Part shown: one piece after another, positions 1 to 7,643 of the stretch
Numbering within the stretch: position 1 is the first letter of the stretch
How the letters are laid out: each line of letters begins with the position of its first letter
Assembly (NCBI RefSeq): GCF_000718015.1
Contig: NZ_JODY01000051.1
Span: 1 to 30,752, forward strand
DNA: 30,752 nucleotides
From: Streptomyces catenulae
GTDB taxonomy: Bacteria > Actinomycetota > Actinomycetes > Streptomycetales > Streptomycetaceae
Direction of reading: 5' to 3'
Notes under the pieces: generated by a model
What the model saw: the letters and a program-made list of their open reading frames with translations, nothing else
Told to the model about the DNA's origin: nothing
The model's database searches: none
Position numbers and translations under genes: made by a program

Positions 1-75
1 GTCGGGGGTGGGCCCGTAGGGGGCGGGGCGGTGGCCGTCCGGGGTGGTGGCCGGTGAGGTGGGGTCAGCGGGCAT
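1..75 (-). CDS. N-terminus of next ABC-exporter gene, probably permease (partial)
   Basis: An ATG at 73-75 on the minus strand opens a frame that stays open to the window edge, giving about 25 residues (begins MPADPTSPATTPDGHRPAPY). The start overlaps the end of the ATPase gene by 11 bases, which is the usual arrangement of translationally coupled ABC exporter genes. The visible residues are a Pro/Thr-rich cytoplasmic head with no domain. That it is the membrane subunit is inferred only from position: the ATPase entry has no membrane segments and needs a permease partner. Confidence 0.55.
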   Translation of the reverse strand, partial: MPADPTSPATTPDGHRPAPYGPTPD

Positions 76-1114
76 CGGGGGCGCCTCCCTTCGGGGCGGG
101 GTGCGGGGCGGGGGCCGGGATGGCGGGTGCGGTGCCGGGCGGGGCCTCGGCTGCGGTGGTGGCGGTCGCCGGGGTGTGGAAGACCTCGGCGAGGTGGTGG
201 CGGCGGGGCTCCATGCGGACGAGGCCGAGGGTGGCGACGGTGTCGCGGACGAGGTCGTGCGGGTCCGTGCCGCCGGGCGCGTCGGCCTCGATGTGGAGGA
301 GGTGCCCGGCGGTGGTGGCCGGGGCGGCGCCGGGTGCGTCGCGGGTGACGGTGGCTCCGGCGGCGGTGAGGGCCGCGTGGAGGGCGGTGGTGCCGTCGGG
401 GTGCTCGTCGGTGTCGGTGACCTCGACGACCAGGGAGGTGGTCGCCCGGGTGAACTCGCCGGTGACGGAGGAGCGCAGCAGCGTCCCGCCGTCGATGACG
501 ACGACGTGGTCGCAGGTGCGTTCCAGTTCGCCGAGGAGGTGGGAGGTGACCAGGACGGAGATGCCGAAGTCGGTGTGGACGCGGCGGATCAGGCCGAGCA
601 TGTCGGCCCGGCCGACGGGGTCGAGGCCGTTGGTCGGCTCGTCGAGGAAGACCAGTTCCGGGTCGTGGACGAGGGCCTGGGCGAGTTTGACGCGCTGTTT
701 CATGCCCGTGGAGTAGCCGCCGATGGGGCGGTAGCGCTCCTCGTAGAGGCCGACGTGGCGGAGGGTGTCCGCGGTGCGTTCGCGGGCCGCGGTGGGGGGC
801 AGCCCGGACATCCGGGCCATGTGGACGACGAATTCGGTGGCGGAGACGTCCGGGGGCAGGCAGTCGTGTTCGGGCATGTAGCCGACGCGTTCGCGGATGG
901 CGGCGCCGTGGGTGGTGACGTCCATGCCGAGGACGTGCGCGGTGCCCTCGGTGGCCGGGGCGAGGCCGAGGAGGATCTTGATCAGGGTCGATTTTCCGGC
1001 CCCGTTGGCGCCCACCAGGCCGGTCACACCGGGCGCGATGTCCACGGTCAGCCGGTCCAGGGCGGTCACCCGCGGGAACCGCTTGCTGAGGCTTTCGGTC
1101 AGGATGACGGTCAC
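65..1114 (-). CDS. ABC transporter ATP-binding protein
   Basis: This 349-residue nucleotide-binding subunit would hydrolyse ATP on the cytoplasmic face to power a separate permease. Visible motifs are Walker A GANGAGKST (about 35-43), the signature variant YSTGMKQR (134-141), Walker B LVFLDEP (154-160) followed by TNGLDP, and a switch histidine in TSHLL. The pattern fits the CcmA/NatA/DrrA-like exporter ATPases. After about residue 310 there is an Ala/Pro/Thr-rich tail with no recognisable domain. The start is GTG at 1114. A TTGACG at 1147-1152 and weak -10 candidates lie within 15 bases of the start, so the leader is short or absent. The substrate cannot be told from the sequence. The following gene overlaps its stop by 11 bases. 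Confidence 0.9.
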   Translation of the reverse strand: MTVILTESLSKRFPRVTALDRLTVDIAPGVTGLVGANGAGKSTLIKILLGLAPATEGTAHVLGMDVTTHGAAIRERVGYMPEHDCLPPDVSATEFVVHMARMSGLPPTAARERTADTLRHVGLYEERYRPIGGYSTGMKQRVKLAQALVHDPELVFLDEPTNGLDPVGRADMLGLIRRVHTDFGISVLVTSHLLGELERTCDHVVVIDGGTLLRSSVTGEFTRATTSLVVEVTDTDEHPDGTTALHAALTAAGATVTRDAPGAAPATTAGHLLHIEADAPGGTDPHDLVRDTVATLGLVRMEPRRHHLAEVFHTPATATTAAEAPPGTAPAIPAPAPHPAPKGGAPDAR

Positions 1115-1370
1115 ATCTCGACGGTAGTGGCGCCCGCCACACGGATCGTCAACCCAGGTGACGGTCCGCCCCTACCTCTCGGGGACGACGCCCCCTAGGG
1201 GAAGCCCTTCCCGCGGGGCATGGCGGAGGGGACGGGGCGGGTCGCGGGCGAGGTGCGGCCTCGGGTCGGGTGCTGCCGTGGGGCGGGTGCGGGTGGCCGT
1301 GGGGCGGGGGCTCAACGGGGCTCGGCCGGTGGGTCCGTGGCAGGTTCCGTGCGGGTTCGCCGCACGCCTC

Positions 1371-1410
1371 TTGACGTAGACGTCAGCGATTGTCACATTC
1401 ATCAATGTCA
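1371..1410 (+). promoter_or_regulatory. Promoter with two inverted repeats ahead of the peptidase/EphD-like operon
   Basis: A -35-like TTGACG (1371-1376) lies 17 bases before a weak -10-like CACATT (1394-1399). The -35 is embedded in a perfect inverted repeat TGACGT-AG-ACGTCA (1372-1385). A second repeat, ACATT-CATC-AATGT (1395-1408), covers the -10 and start region. Two palindromes on the promoter elements look like repressor operators; no regulator gene lies beside them. The rest of the 348-base divergent spacer (1115-1462) is GC-rich and shows nothing else. The -35/-10 call is by eye. Confidence 0.5.
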
Positions 1411-1462
1411 AGTTACGCGCACGTACCGCGACGATGCCCTGCTGACGGACGGACGGTTGACG

Positions 1463-2329
1463 ATGCCTGCAGTGACCTCACAGAATCCGGCGGCGGCCGG
1501 GGCCTTCGGCGCGCGACTGCGCGGCTTCCGGGAGGTCCAGCGCCTCGCCTACGAGTGCGCCGAGGCCGTCGCCGCGCAGCTCAAGCCGGGTGTCACCGAG
1601 CGGGAGGCGGCGCGGATGCAGCGGGTGTGGCTGCGCGGGCGCGGGGTGCGGGACTGGTTCCACCTGCCGTTCGCGTGGTTCGGCGACCGGACGGCGTTCG
1701 CCGGGTTCCGCGTGCCGCTGCAGTTCTTCCCGACCGGGCGGCGGCTGGAGCCGGGGATGCCGTTCATCCTCGACATGGCGCCGGTCCACCGCGGCTTCAC
1801 CGCCGACATCGGCTACTCCGGCTGCCTGGGCCTCAACCCCGTCCACGACCGGCTGATGGCCGACCTGGAGGCGCACCGCGAACTGATCCTCCGCGAGGTG
1901 CGCGAGCGCCGCCCGCTGCGGGAGATCTACGAGGACGTCGAGCGCCTGATGGTGCGCCAGGGCCACACGAACCGGCACCGCGCCTACCCGTTCGGGGTTA
2001 TCGCCCACAAGGTCGACCGGGTGCGGGAGCGGCGGTGGGCGCCCACCGTGTTCGGCTTCGGGACACAGTCCCTGAAGGGACTGGCGTCGGACGCGCTGCA
2101 CGGCCACCGGGAGGGCTGGTCGCCGCTGTGGAGCCCGTACTCCTTCTCCGACCATCCGCCGCAGCCCGGGCTGTGGGCCGTCGAACCGCATCTCGGCTTC
2201 CGCGGTACGGGCGCGAAGTTCGAGGAGATCCTCGTCGTGACGGACTCCAAGGACCCGCAGGAGAGCGCGTTCTGGCTGGACGACGATCTGCCGCATGTGC
2301 GGCGCTGGCAGGAGGAGAAGGCCGGGTGA
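1463..2329 (+). CDS. M24-family metallopeptidase (Xaa-Pro peptidase-like)
   Basis: This 288-residue protein has the pita-bread fold signature of the M24 family (methionine aminopeptidase, Xaa-Pro dipeptidase, creatinase). The five metal ligands can be followed: Asp104 in FILDMAP, Asp115 in TADIGYS, His182 in AHKV, Glu241 in AVEPH and Glu254 or Glu255 in FEEILVV. It should therefore be a two-metal cytoplasmic enzyme. It lacks the extra N-terminal domain of full-length proline dipeptidases. The ATG at 1463 is the first start that keeps the conserved region and drops a low-complexity upstream extension. Its ribosome site is weak. The stop overlaps a possible GTG start of the next gene (GTGA at 2326-2329), so the two are co-translated or nearly so. 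The substrate is unknown. Confidence 0.85.
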   Translation: MPAVTSQNPAAAGAFGARLRGFREVQRLAYECAEAVAAQLKPGVTEREAARMQRVWLRGRGVRDWFHLPFAWFGDRTAFAGFRVPLQFFPTGRRLEPGMPFILDMAPVHRGFTADIGYSGCLGLNPVHDRLMADLEAHRELILREVRERRPLREIYEDVERLMVRQGHTNRHRAYPFGVIAHKVDRVRERRWAPTVFGFGTQSLKGLASDALHGHREGWSPLWSPYSFSDHPPQPGLWAVEPHLGFRGTGAKFEEILVVTDSKDPQESAFWLDDDLPHVRRWQEEKAG

Positions 2330-2385
2330 CGCAGCTTCCGGATCCGGTCGGCAACGAAGTCGAGGAAGAGGGCGAGGAGAGGGAC

Positions 2386-4227
2386 ATGGCGGACGCGGTG
2401 GAAGGGCGCGGGGCGGCGGGCGCTGCCGGTGCGGCGGACTCCGGGAGCGGCGGCGCAGCTGCCGGGGCCGGTCTCCCGGGGGCCCGGGAGCGGTGGGTGC
2501 GCACCGGAGGTATCGAGCTGTGCGTCGCCGAACTGGGTGATCCGGAGCGGCCCACGGTGCTGCTGGTGCACGGCTACCCGGACAGCAAGGAGGTCTGGTC
2601 CGATGTCGCGCAGCGGCTCGCCGACCGCTTCCACGTGGTCCTGTACGACGTGCGGGGCTGCGGGCGCTCGACCGCGCCGCAGCCGCTGCGCGGCGGGTTC
2701 ACCCTGGAGAAGCTGACCGATGACTTCCTCGCCGTCGCGGACGCCGTCAGCCCGGACCGGCCGGTGCACCTGGTGGGGCACGACTGGGGCTCGGTGCAGT
2801 CCTGGGAGTTCGCGACGGTCCGGCGGACCGAGGGCCGGATCGCGTCGTTCACCTCGATGTCGGGCCCGTCCCTCGACCACTTCGGCCACTGGATCAAGGG
2901 TCGCCTCAAGCGGCCCACCCCCCGCCGCGCCACACAGCTCCTGTCCCAGTCCCTGAAGTCCTGGTACGTGTACGCGCTGCACACCCCGGCGCTGCCGGAG
3001 ATGGCCTGGAAGGGACCGCTCGGCAAGCGGTGGCCGGCGCTCATGGAACGGTTCGAGAAGGTGCCGGGTGGCGACTACCCGACGTCGTCCCTGCCCCGCG
3101 ACGCGGCCCACGGCGCCTGGCTGTACCGCGACAACATCCGCTCCCGCCTCGGCCACCCCCGCGACGACGCCTTCGCCCACTGCCCGGTGCAGCTCATCAC
3201 CCCGACCGGCGACGCGTTCCTGTCGGAGCGGCTCTACGACGACCTCGACCGCTGGGCGCCCCGGCTCACCCGCCGCACCCTCCCGGCCAAGCACTGGGTG
3301 CCGCGCACCCGGCCCGATCAACTGGCCGCGTGGATCACGGAGTTCGTCACCACCCAGGAGGAGGGCGACCCGGCGAAGGCGGTCGCGGCGTCCGGGGCGT
3401 ACGCGGACCGGTTCGGCGGGCAACTGGTGCTGGTGACCGGCGCGGCGAGCGGCATCGGCCGGGCGACGGCGTTCGCGTTCGCGGAGGCCGGTGCACGGAT
3501 CATCGCGGTGGACCGGGACGCGGAGGGCGCCGCCCGGACCGCGGACATGGCCCGGCTGATCGGCGCGCCGCAGGCGTACAGCGAGGTGGTCGACGTCGCG
3601 GACGCGGCGGCGATGGAGAAGCTCGCGGACCACGTCGAGGCCGCCTACGGCACGGTCGACGTGCTGGTCAACAACGCGGGCATCGGACTGTCGGGCTCCT
3701 TCATGGAGACATCGGTGGAGGACTGGCAGAAGGTCCTGGACGTCAATCTCTGGGGCGTGATCCACGGCTGCCGGACGTTCGGGAAGCGGATGGCGGAGCG
3801 CGGCCAGGGCGGGCACATCGTCAACACCGCCTCCGCCGCGGCCTTCCAGCCGTCCCGGGCGCTGCCCGCGTACAGCACGTCCAAGGCGGCGGTGCTGATG
3901 CTCAGCGAATGTCTCCGTGCCGAGTTGGCGGGGCAGGGCATCGGGGTCTCGGCGATCTGCCCGGGGCTGGTCAACACCAACATCACCGCCACCTCGCGGT
4001 TCACCGGGGTCTCGGCCGACGAGGAGAAGGCGCGCCAGACGAAGGCCACCCGGGTCTACGGGCTGCGCAACTACCCGCCGGAGAAGGTCGCGGACGCCGT
4101 GCTGCGCGCCGTGGTCCGCAACCAGGCGGTGGTGCCCGTCACCCCCGAGGCGCGCGGTGCGCGGTTCCTCTCCCGGGTGGCGCCGCGCGCGCTGCGGGCC
4201 GTCGCCCGCATCGAGCCTCCGCTGTGA
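2386..4227 (+). CDS. Fusion of alpha/beta hydrolase (epoxide-hydrolase type) and short-chain dehydrogenase, EphD-like
   Basis: Two enzymes are fused in 613 residues. Residues about 36-325 are an alpha/beta hydrolase with HGYPDS (oxyanion region) and DVRGCGRS. The nucleophile elbow GHDWG has Asp133 rather than Ser, which is the epoxide-hydrolase/dehalogenase arrangement, and a late His in AKHWVP completes the site. Residues about 345-613 are a classical SDR: TGAASGIG cofactor loop, NNAG, and the active site with YSTSK near 495. The architecture matches mycobacterial EphD, which acts on lipid epoxides. A lipid or polyketide epoxide/diol substrate is inference. The first 35 residues are Gly/Ala-rich. 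Start: ATG 2386 with GAGGAGA at 2374-2380. An alternative GTG 2326, with GGAGGAG at 2311-2317 and overlapping the upstream stop, would add 20 residues. Confidence 0.85.
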   Translation: MADAVEGRGAAGAAGAADSGSGGAAAGAGLPGARERWVRTGGIELCVAELGDPERPTVLLVHGYPDSKEVWSDVAQRLADRFHVVLYDVRGCGRSTAPQPLRGGFTLEKLTDDFLAVADAVSPDRPVHLVGHDWGSVQSWEFATVRRTEGRIASFTSMSGPSLDHFGHWIKGRLKRPTPRRATQLLSQSLKSWYVYALHTPALPEMAWKGPLGKRWPALMERFEKVPGGDYPTSSLPRDAAHGAWLYRDNIRSRLGHPRDDAFAHCPVQLITPTGDAFLSERLYDDLDRWAPRLTRRTLPAKHWVPRTRPDQLAAWITEFVTTQEEGDPAKAVAASGAYADRFGGQLVLVTGAASGIGRATAFAFAEAGARIIAVDRDAEGAARTADMARLIGAPQAYSEVVDVADAAAMEKLADHVEAAYGTVDVLVNNAGIGLSGSFMETSVEDWQKVLDVNLWGVIHGCRTFGKRMAERGQGGHIVNTASAAAFQPSRALPAYSTSKAAVLMLSECLRAELAGQGIGVSAICPGLVNTNITATSRFTGVSADEEKARQTKATRVYGLRNYPPEKVADAVLRAVVRNQAVVPVTPEARGARFLSRVAPRALRAVARIEPPL

Positions 4228-4290
4228 GACGGGAGGCGACGCCTTCCGGGGCACGCCGGACCGGGAGGCGTCCCGGCCCGCGCCCGGCCG

Positions 4291-4371
4291 GGGCCTGTTC
4301 CGGCCCGGGTGCGGGCGGGGCCTGTTCCGGCCCGGGTGCGGGCGGGGCCTGTTCCGGCCCGGGTGCGGGCG
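4291..4371. repeat. Three exact tandem copies of a 27-bp GC-rich unit
   Basis: Units at 4291-4317, 4318-4344 and 4345-4371 are identical, each beginning GGGCCTGTTCCGGCCCGGGT. They lie in the 343-base spacer between the fusion gene and the MerR gene (4228-4570). A partial degenerate copy precedes them. Each unit contains GGCCCGGGTGCGGGC, so the transcript could fold. The rest of the spacer is GC-rich. No promoter for the MerR gene stands out, apart from GTACCAT near 4453-4459. Confidence 0.9.
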
Positions 4372-4570
4372 GGGTCCGCCTCGGGTCGGGTGAGGGCCGG
4401 GCGCGGCGGTCCGGCGTGGGGAGCGGGGCGGTGCGGGGGCCGGTGGCGCGCCCGTACCATCCCTCGCAGGACGGGGCGTTGTACGGCCGTCGCCCCACCG
4501 GCGCCTCCCCGGTCGTCCGCGCCGCGGCGGGTGCGGTGAGCGGCGCGGCCGACCTGTGAGGAGCACCGCC

Positions 4571-5782
4571 TTGACCGACCAGCCGCAGCCGGAGTACCGC
4601 ATCGAGGACCTGGCCCGCCTCAGCGGCGCCACCGTCCGCACCATCCGCGCCTACCAGGACCGCGGTCTGCTGCCCCGCCCGGAGCGCCGGGGCCGTGCCA
4701 ACGTCTACGGCGACGCCCATCTCACGCGGCTGCGGCAGATCACCGACCTGCTGGAGCGCGGCTACACCCTCGCCAGCATCAAGGAGCTCCTGGAGGCGTG
4801 GGACGCGGGGCGGGACCTCGGCGGGGTCCTCGGGCTGGCCGCCGAGGTCGACGGGCCGTGGAGCGAGGAGCAGTCGTCCCTCGTCACCGCCGAGCAGTTG
4901 CACGACGCGTTCGGCGGTGCGGCGGACGGCTCGGGGCTCGACGGCGCGGCGCTCGCCGAGGCCGTCGAACTGGGCATCCTGGAGCCCGTACCGGACCGGG
5001 CCGAGGTGTACGCGGTGCCCAGCCCGCAGGAGCTGGCCGTCGCCGCCGAACTGCACTCCGCGGGCGTCCCGCTCACCGCCGTCGCCACCCATCTGCGGGA
5101 GCTGCGCGCGCAGGTCGAGCACATCGCCTCCCGCTTCCTGGACTTCACCACCGAGCATGTCTTCCAGCCGTTCCTCGACCGGCCGCCGACGGAAGCGGCG
5201 GCGGCCGAGGCGGCGGCGTTGGTCCGGCGGCTGCGGCCACTGGCCCGGCAGACCATCGACGCCGAACTCGCCCGCGCGATGCGCACTCTTGCCACCCGCC
5301 ATCTGCGCGAGCACCTCGCCGGTGCGCTCCCGCCGGGTGATGCCCCCGAGGCGCCCGGGGCCGGTGCCTTCGACGAGGGCCGGACGGACATCTTCGGCGG
5401 TCATGCGCCCGGCAGCGGGGCGGGTGCCCGCGGGCCCTTCGCCGCCGAACCGCGCCGGTGCGGGGGTGTGCCCCGGCCCGCACGCGAGGGCGGCGGCGTG
5501 CCGCCCGCCGGGACCGGGCCCGCCCCGGTCCCCCGCGCCGAGGCGGACCGGGCCGCCGTGGTGCTGCCCGCCGACGCGGTGGCGGCCGTGCGGGAACTGG
5601 TCGGCCCGGAGAACACCGCCGCGTTCATCGCAGCGGCCGCGCGGCGGGAGGTGCAGGCCCGCGCCCTGGACGCCCTGGTCCCGCCGCTCCCCCACGGCAC
5701 GGGTCCGGGCGGGGCGGCGCCGGTGCCCGGGCCGGACGGGACCGGTAGCTCCGGCGAGCCCCGCGGCGCCACCGGCGGCTGA
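4571..5782 (+). CDS. MerR-family transcriptional regulator with long C-terminal extension
   Basis: This 403-residue protein starts with a typical MerR winged helix (EYRIEDLARLSGATVRTIRAYQDRGLLP, about 8-35, followed by the wing and the TLASIKELL helix to about 75). It should bind DNA as a dimer at a promoter with an over-long spacer. The middle (about 100-245) is an alpha-helical ligand or dimer region without the cysteines of metal sensors. Residues about 250-325 are a Gly/Pro/Ala-rich linker. Residues about 330-373 (VVLPADAVAAVRELVGPENT onward) form a helical block resembling the tail of small antitoxin-type proteins. A TTG start at 4571 is preferred because GAGGAG (4558-4563) sits 7 bases upstream; GTG 4556 overlaps that site. 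The effector is unknown. The gene converges on the carotenoid oxygenase gene. Confidence 0.85.
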   Translation: MTDQPQPEYRIEDLARLSGATVRTIRAYQDRGLLPRPERRGRANVYGDAHLTRLRQITDLLERGYTLASIKELLEAWDAGRDLGGVLGLAAEVDGPWSEEQSSLVTAEQLHDAFGGAADGSGLDGAALAEAVELGILEPVPDRAEVYAVPSPQELAVAAELHSAGVPLTAVATHLRELRAQVEHIASRFLDFTTEHVFQPFLDRPPTEAAAAEAAALVRRLRPLARQTIDAELARAMRTLATRHLREHLAGALPPGDAPEAPGAGAFDEGRTDIFGGHAPGSGAGARGPFAAEPRRCGGVPRPAREGGGVPPAGTGPAPVPRAEADRAAVVLPADAVAAVRELVGPENTAAFIAAAARREVQARALDALVPPLPHGTGPGGAAPVPGPDGTGSSGEPRGATGG

Positions 5783-5798
5783 GACCGCGGGCCGGGCC

Positions 5799-5816
5799 GA
5801 TCCCGGTACCGGGATC
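5799..5816. terminator. Perfect 18-bp palindrome between convergent genes
   Basis: GATCCCGGTACCGGGATC is a perfect inverted repeat in the 96-base gap between the MerR gene and the carotenoid oxygenase gene. Its position between two converging stops suggests a two-way terminator. There is no T-run, which is common in Streptomyces. Confidence 0.5.
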
Positions 5817-5878
5817 TCTCCGCAGCGCACTGTGCTGTTGTCAAGGAGCAGGCCGGAAGCGCCGTGGCGCCCGTGTGG

Positions 5879-7198
5879 TCAACCGGCCGGATCCGGGAGC
5901 CAGTTGCCGTGGAATCCGTAGGGGACGCGCCGGGGCAGGTGGACGGTGGCGACGGGGCCGGCGGATATCTCCTCCGCGTCGAGGATCACCAGATCGCTGG
6001 TGTCCTTCGCCGCGTCGTGGACATAGGTGATCAGCCAGCCGGGGCCGCCGGGGACGTCGTCCGCGGGGGCGAAGGCCGCCTCGCCGGGGGTGCGGCCGGG
6101 CCCGAAGTCGTACCGCTCGGACGTTCCGGTCCGCAGGTCGTACCGGAGCAGCGCGCCGGGCGCCGGGCCGGAGCCGGGGCCCTCGGCGGCGGTGGCGTGG
6201 CCGAAGCGGGTGGGGCGTCCGGCGAGGCGGTCGTCGATCCGGGGGAACTCGCACTCCCGGTCGTCGAGTTGCTCCTCGCGGACGGTGCCGGTGGACAGGT
6301 CGAGGGTCCACCGCCACAGATGCGCCGGGGCCGGGACGCCGTAGGTCGCGTACCGGGAGACGTACAGGACGATGCGGTCGTCGCCGTCGTCGTGGGCGTT
6401 GAGGGCGTGGAAGACGTAGCAGGGGTCGATGGGCAGATGGCGGACCGGGCCGAAGGGGTCGTCGCGGCGCAGGACGCAGAGGCGGGCGCCGTACTCCGGG
6501 TCCCAGCGGTAGGGCATGCCGGGGGTGGTGTGGTCGAAGACGACCGGGAGGTCCATGAAGACGACGTGGGTATCGGTGAGGTGGAAGTCGTGCATCATCG
6601 TGTGGCCCGGTACGTCGATCGGGCGGCTGAGCACCAACTCCCCCGCGGCGTCGGCGCGGTGGTAGGTGAGATACGGGGGCCGTAGCCCGCCGTAGCCGAA
6701 GAAGTGCAGCTCACCGGTGGTGGGGCAGGTCTTCGGGTGGGCGGTCATGGCGGTGGTGAGACGGCCGCCGAAGTCGTACGGGCCGAGCGTCTCCAGCTCA
6801 TGACCCGGGCGGTGGTCCAGTACGTAGGGGAAGGACGACTCGACCAGGGCCAGGGTGCGTCCGGCGTGCCGGACGACGTGGGTGTTGGCGAGACCGGCGG
6901 TGCGGTCGAACCCTCCCTTGCCGTCGTAGAGCGTGGCGCCGTCGGTGAAGGTCGTGGTGCGCACCCAGCGGTTGCGGTAGGCGGTGGCGCGGCCGTCCGC
7001 CAGGCGTACGCCGTGGACCATGCCGTCGCCGAGGAACCAGTGCGCCGAGGCGGCGGCGTGCGGGTTGGGGCCGTTGCGCAGGTACCAGCCGGTCAGCTCG
7101 GGTGGGACGGTGCCGGTGACCGGCAGGTCGTGGGTGGTGAGTTCATCGGGCACCGGGGCGAAGTTGCCCGCCAGGTGCGGGGCGGGTGCGGTGGTCAT
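5879..7198 (-). CDS. Carotenoid oxygenase family protein (RPE65/CCO-like)
   Basis: A 439-residue seven-bladed propeller dioxygenase that would cleave a carotenoid or apocarotenoid double bond using non-haem Fe(II). The four iron-ligand histidines of the family can be placed: His154 in TAHPKT, His203 in MMHDFHL, one in FHALNAHDD (about 264) and His430 in the C-terminal FHGNWLP. The N-terminal YLRNGPNP and WFLGDGMVHG motifs are also typical. Length is close to the bacterial norm (about 450-490). The start is ATG at 7198, four bases after the stop of the small membrane protein gene, so the two form an operon read from 7532. No carotenoid biosynthesis gene lies in the window, so the substrate must come from elsewhere. 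The divergent PadR gene is the likely regulator. Confidence 0.92.
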   Translation of the reverse strand: MTTAPAPHLAGNFAPVPDELTTHDLPVTGTVPPELTGWYLRNGPNPHAAASAHWFLGDGMVHGVRLADGRATAYRNRWVRTTTFTDGATLYDGKGGFDRTAGLANTHVVRHAGRTLALVESSFPYVLDHRPGHELETLGPYDFGGRLTTAMTAHPKTCPTTGELHFFGYGGLRPPYLTYHRADAAGELVLSRPIDVPGHTMMHDFHLTDTHVVFMDLPVVFDHTTPGMPYRWDPEYGARLCVLRRDDPFGPVRHLPIDPCYVFHALNAHDDGDDRIVLYVSRYATYGVPAPAHLWRWTLDLSTGTVREEQLDDRECEFPRIDDRLAGRPTRFGHATAAEGPGSGPAPGALLRYDLRTGTSERYDFGPGRTPGEAAFAPADDVPGGPGWLITYVHDAAKDTSDLVILDAEEISAGPVATVHLPRRVPYGFHGNWLPDPAG

Positions 7199-7202
7199 GG
7201 CG

Positions 7203-7532
7203 TCAGGCTCCCTGGGTCCGTACCGGGTGCTGCGGGGCGGCGTCGCGGAGATACCGGGCACGGGCCCGCTCCGGGTAGGCGGCGGTGAAGCGGGCCGGGA
7301 GGACGAACCCGGCGACCTGGACCGCGATCGAGAGGCCCGGGTGCCCGCCGTGGAAGGACAGGGCGGCCTGCGCGAGGGCGGTGAGGGTGAACGAGAGCGC
7401 CCAGCCCGCGGTGCGGTCGGTGAGCAGGAGCGCCGCCGCGAGCACCAGCCCGGCCAGTGCGCCCCACTGCCACCCGACCGAGGAGACGAATCCGAACGCC
7501 AGCCAGGGCAGGAATCCCCGTAGGTACTGCAT
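7203..7532 (-). CDS. Small membrane protein paired with carotenoid oxygenase
   Basis: A 109-residue protein with about three hydrophobic helices (FLPWLAFGFVSSVGW, GALAGLVLAAALLL, GWALSFTLTALAQAAL) and a positively charged C-terminus. No family is recognised. The ATG at 7532 is chosen because GGGGGG lies just upstream and the longer version (to 7580) begins with hydrophilic residues not expected of a membrane head and would cover the operator. It is the first gene of the two-gene unit with the oxygenase (4-base gap). A role in handling the hydrophobic substrate or product at the membrane is inference only. Confidence 0.75.
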   Translation of the reverse strand: MQYLRGFLPWLAFGFVSSVGWQWGALAGLVLAAALLLTDRTAGWALSFTLTALAQAALSFHGGHPGLSIAVQVAGFVLPARFTAAYPERARARYLRDAAPQHPVRTQGA

Positions 7533-7571
7533 GTCTTTCCCCCCACTGCGGGCCCCGCCCGCACATTTCTG

Positions 7572-7637
7572 TTTCGACATGTCGAAAGTAGAAGGTGAGA
7601 ACCCGACGTGTCAAGAGTGGAATGTGGGAGTTAGTGT
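7572..7637. promoter_or_regulatory. Divergent promoter region with two related palindromes (putative PadR operators)
   Basis: TTTCGACATGTCGAAA (7572-7587) is a perfect 16-bp palindrome. A second, weaker copy CGACGTGTCA is at 7604-7613, centre to centre 29 bases apart. On the minus strand a good promoter, TTGACA (7609-7614), 18 bases, TACTTT (7585-7590), drives the membrane protein/oxygenase unit. The strong palindrome overlaps its -10 and the weak one its -35. On the plus strand TAGTGT (7632-7637) ends 6 bases before the padR ATG, a leaderless arrangement. Binding by the neighbouring PadR protein is inferred from position. Confidence 0.7.
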
Positions 7638-7643
7638 GCGGGC

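Noticed and set aside
4291..4371. CRISPR array
   Set aside because: The 27-bp units are directly adjacent without spacers, only three copies exist, and no cas gene is present.
1984..4644. Long minus-strand frame opposite the peptidase and EphD-like genes
   Set aside because: It has no motifs, and the plus-strand frame contains complete catalytic signatures of three domains.
5879..7198. Part of a carotenoid biosynthesis cluster
   Set aside because: No crt-type synthase, desaturase or cyclase is present in the window; only the cleavage-type enzyme is.
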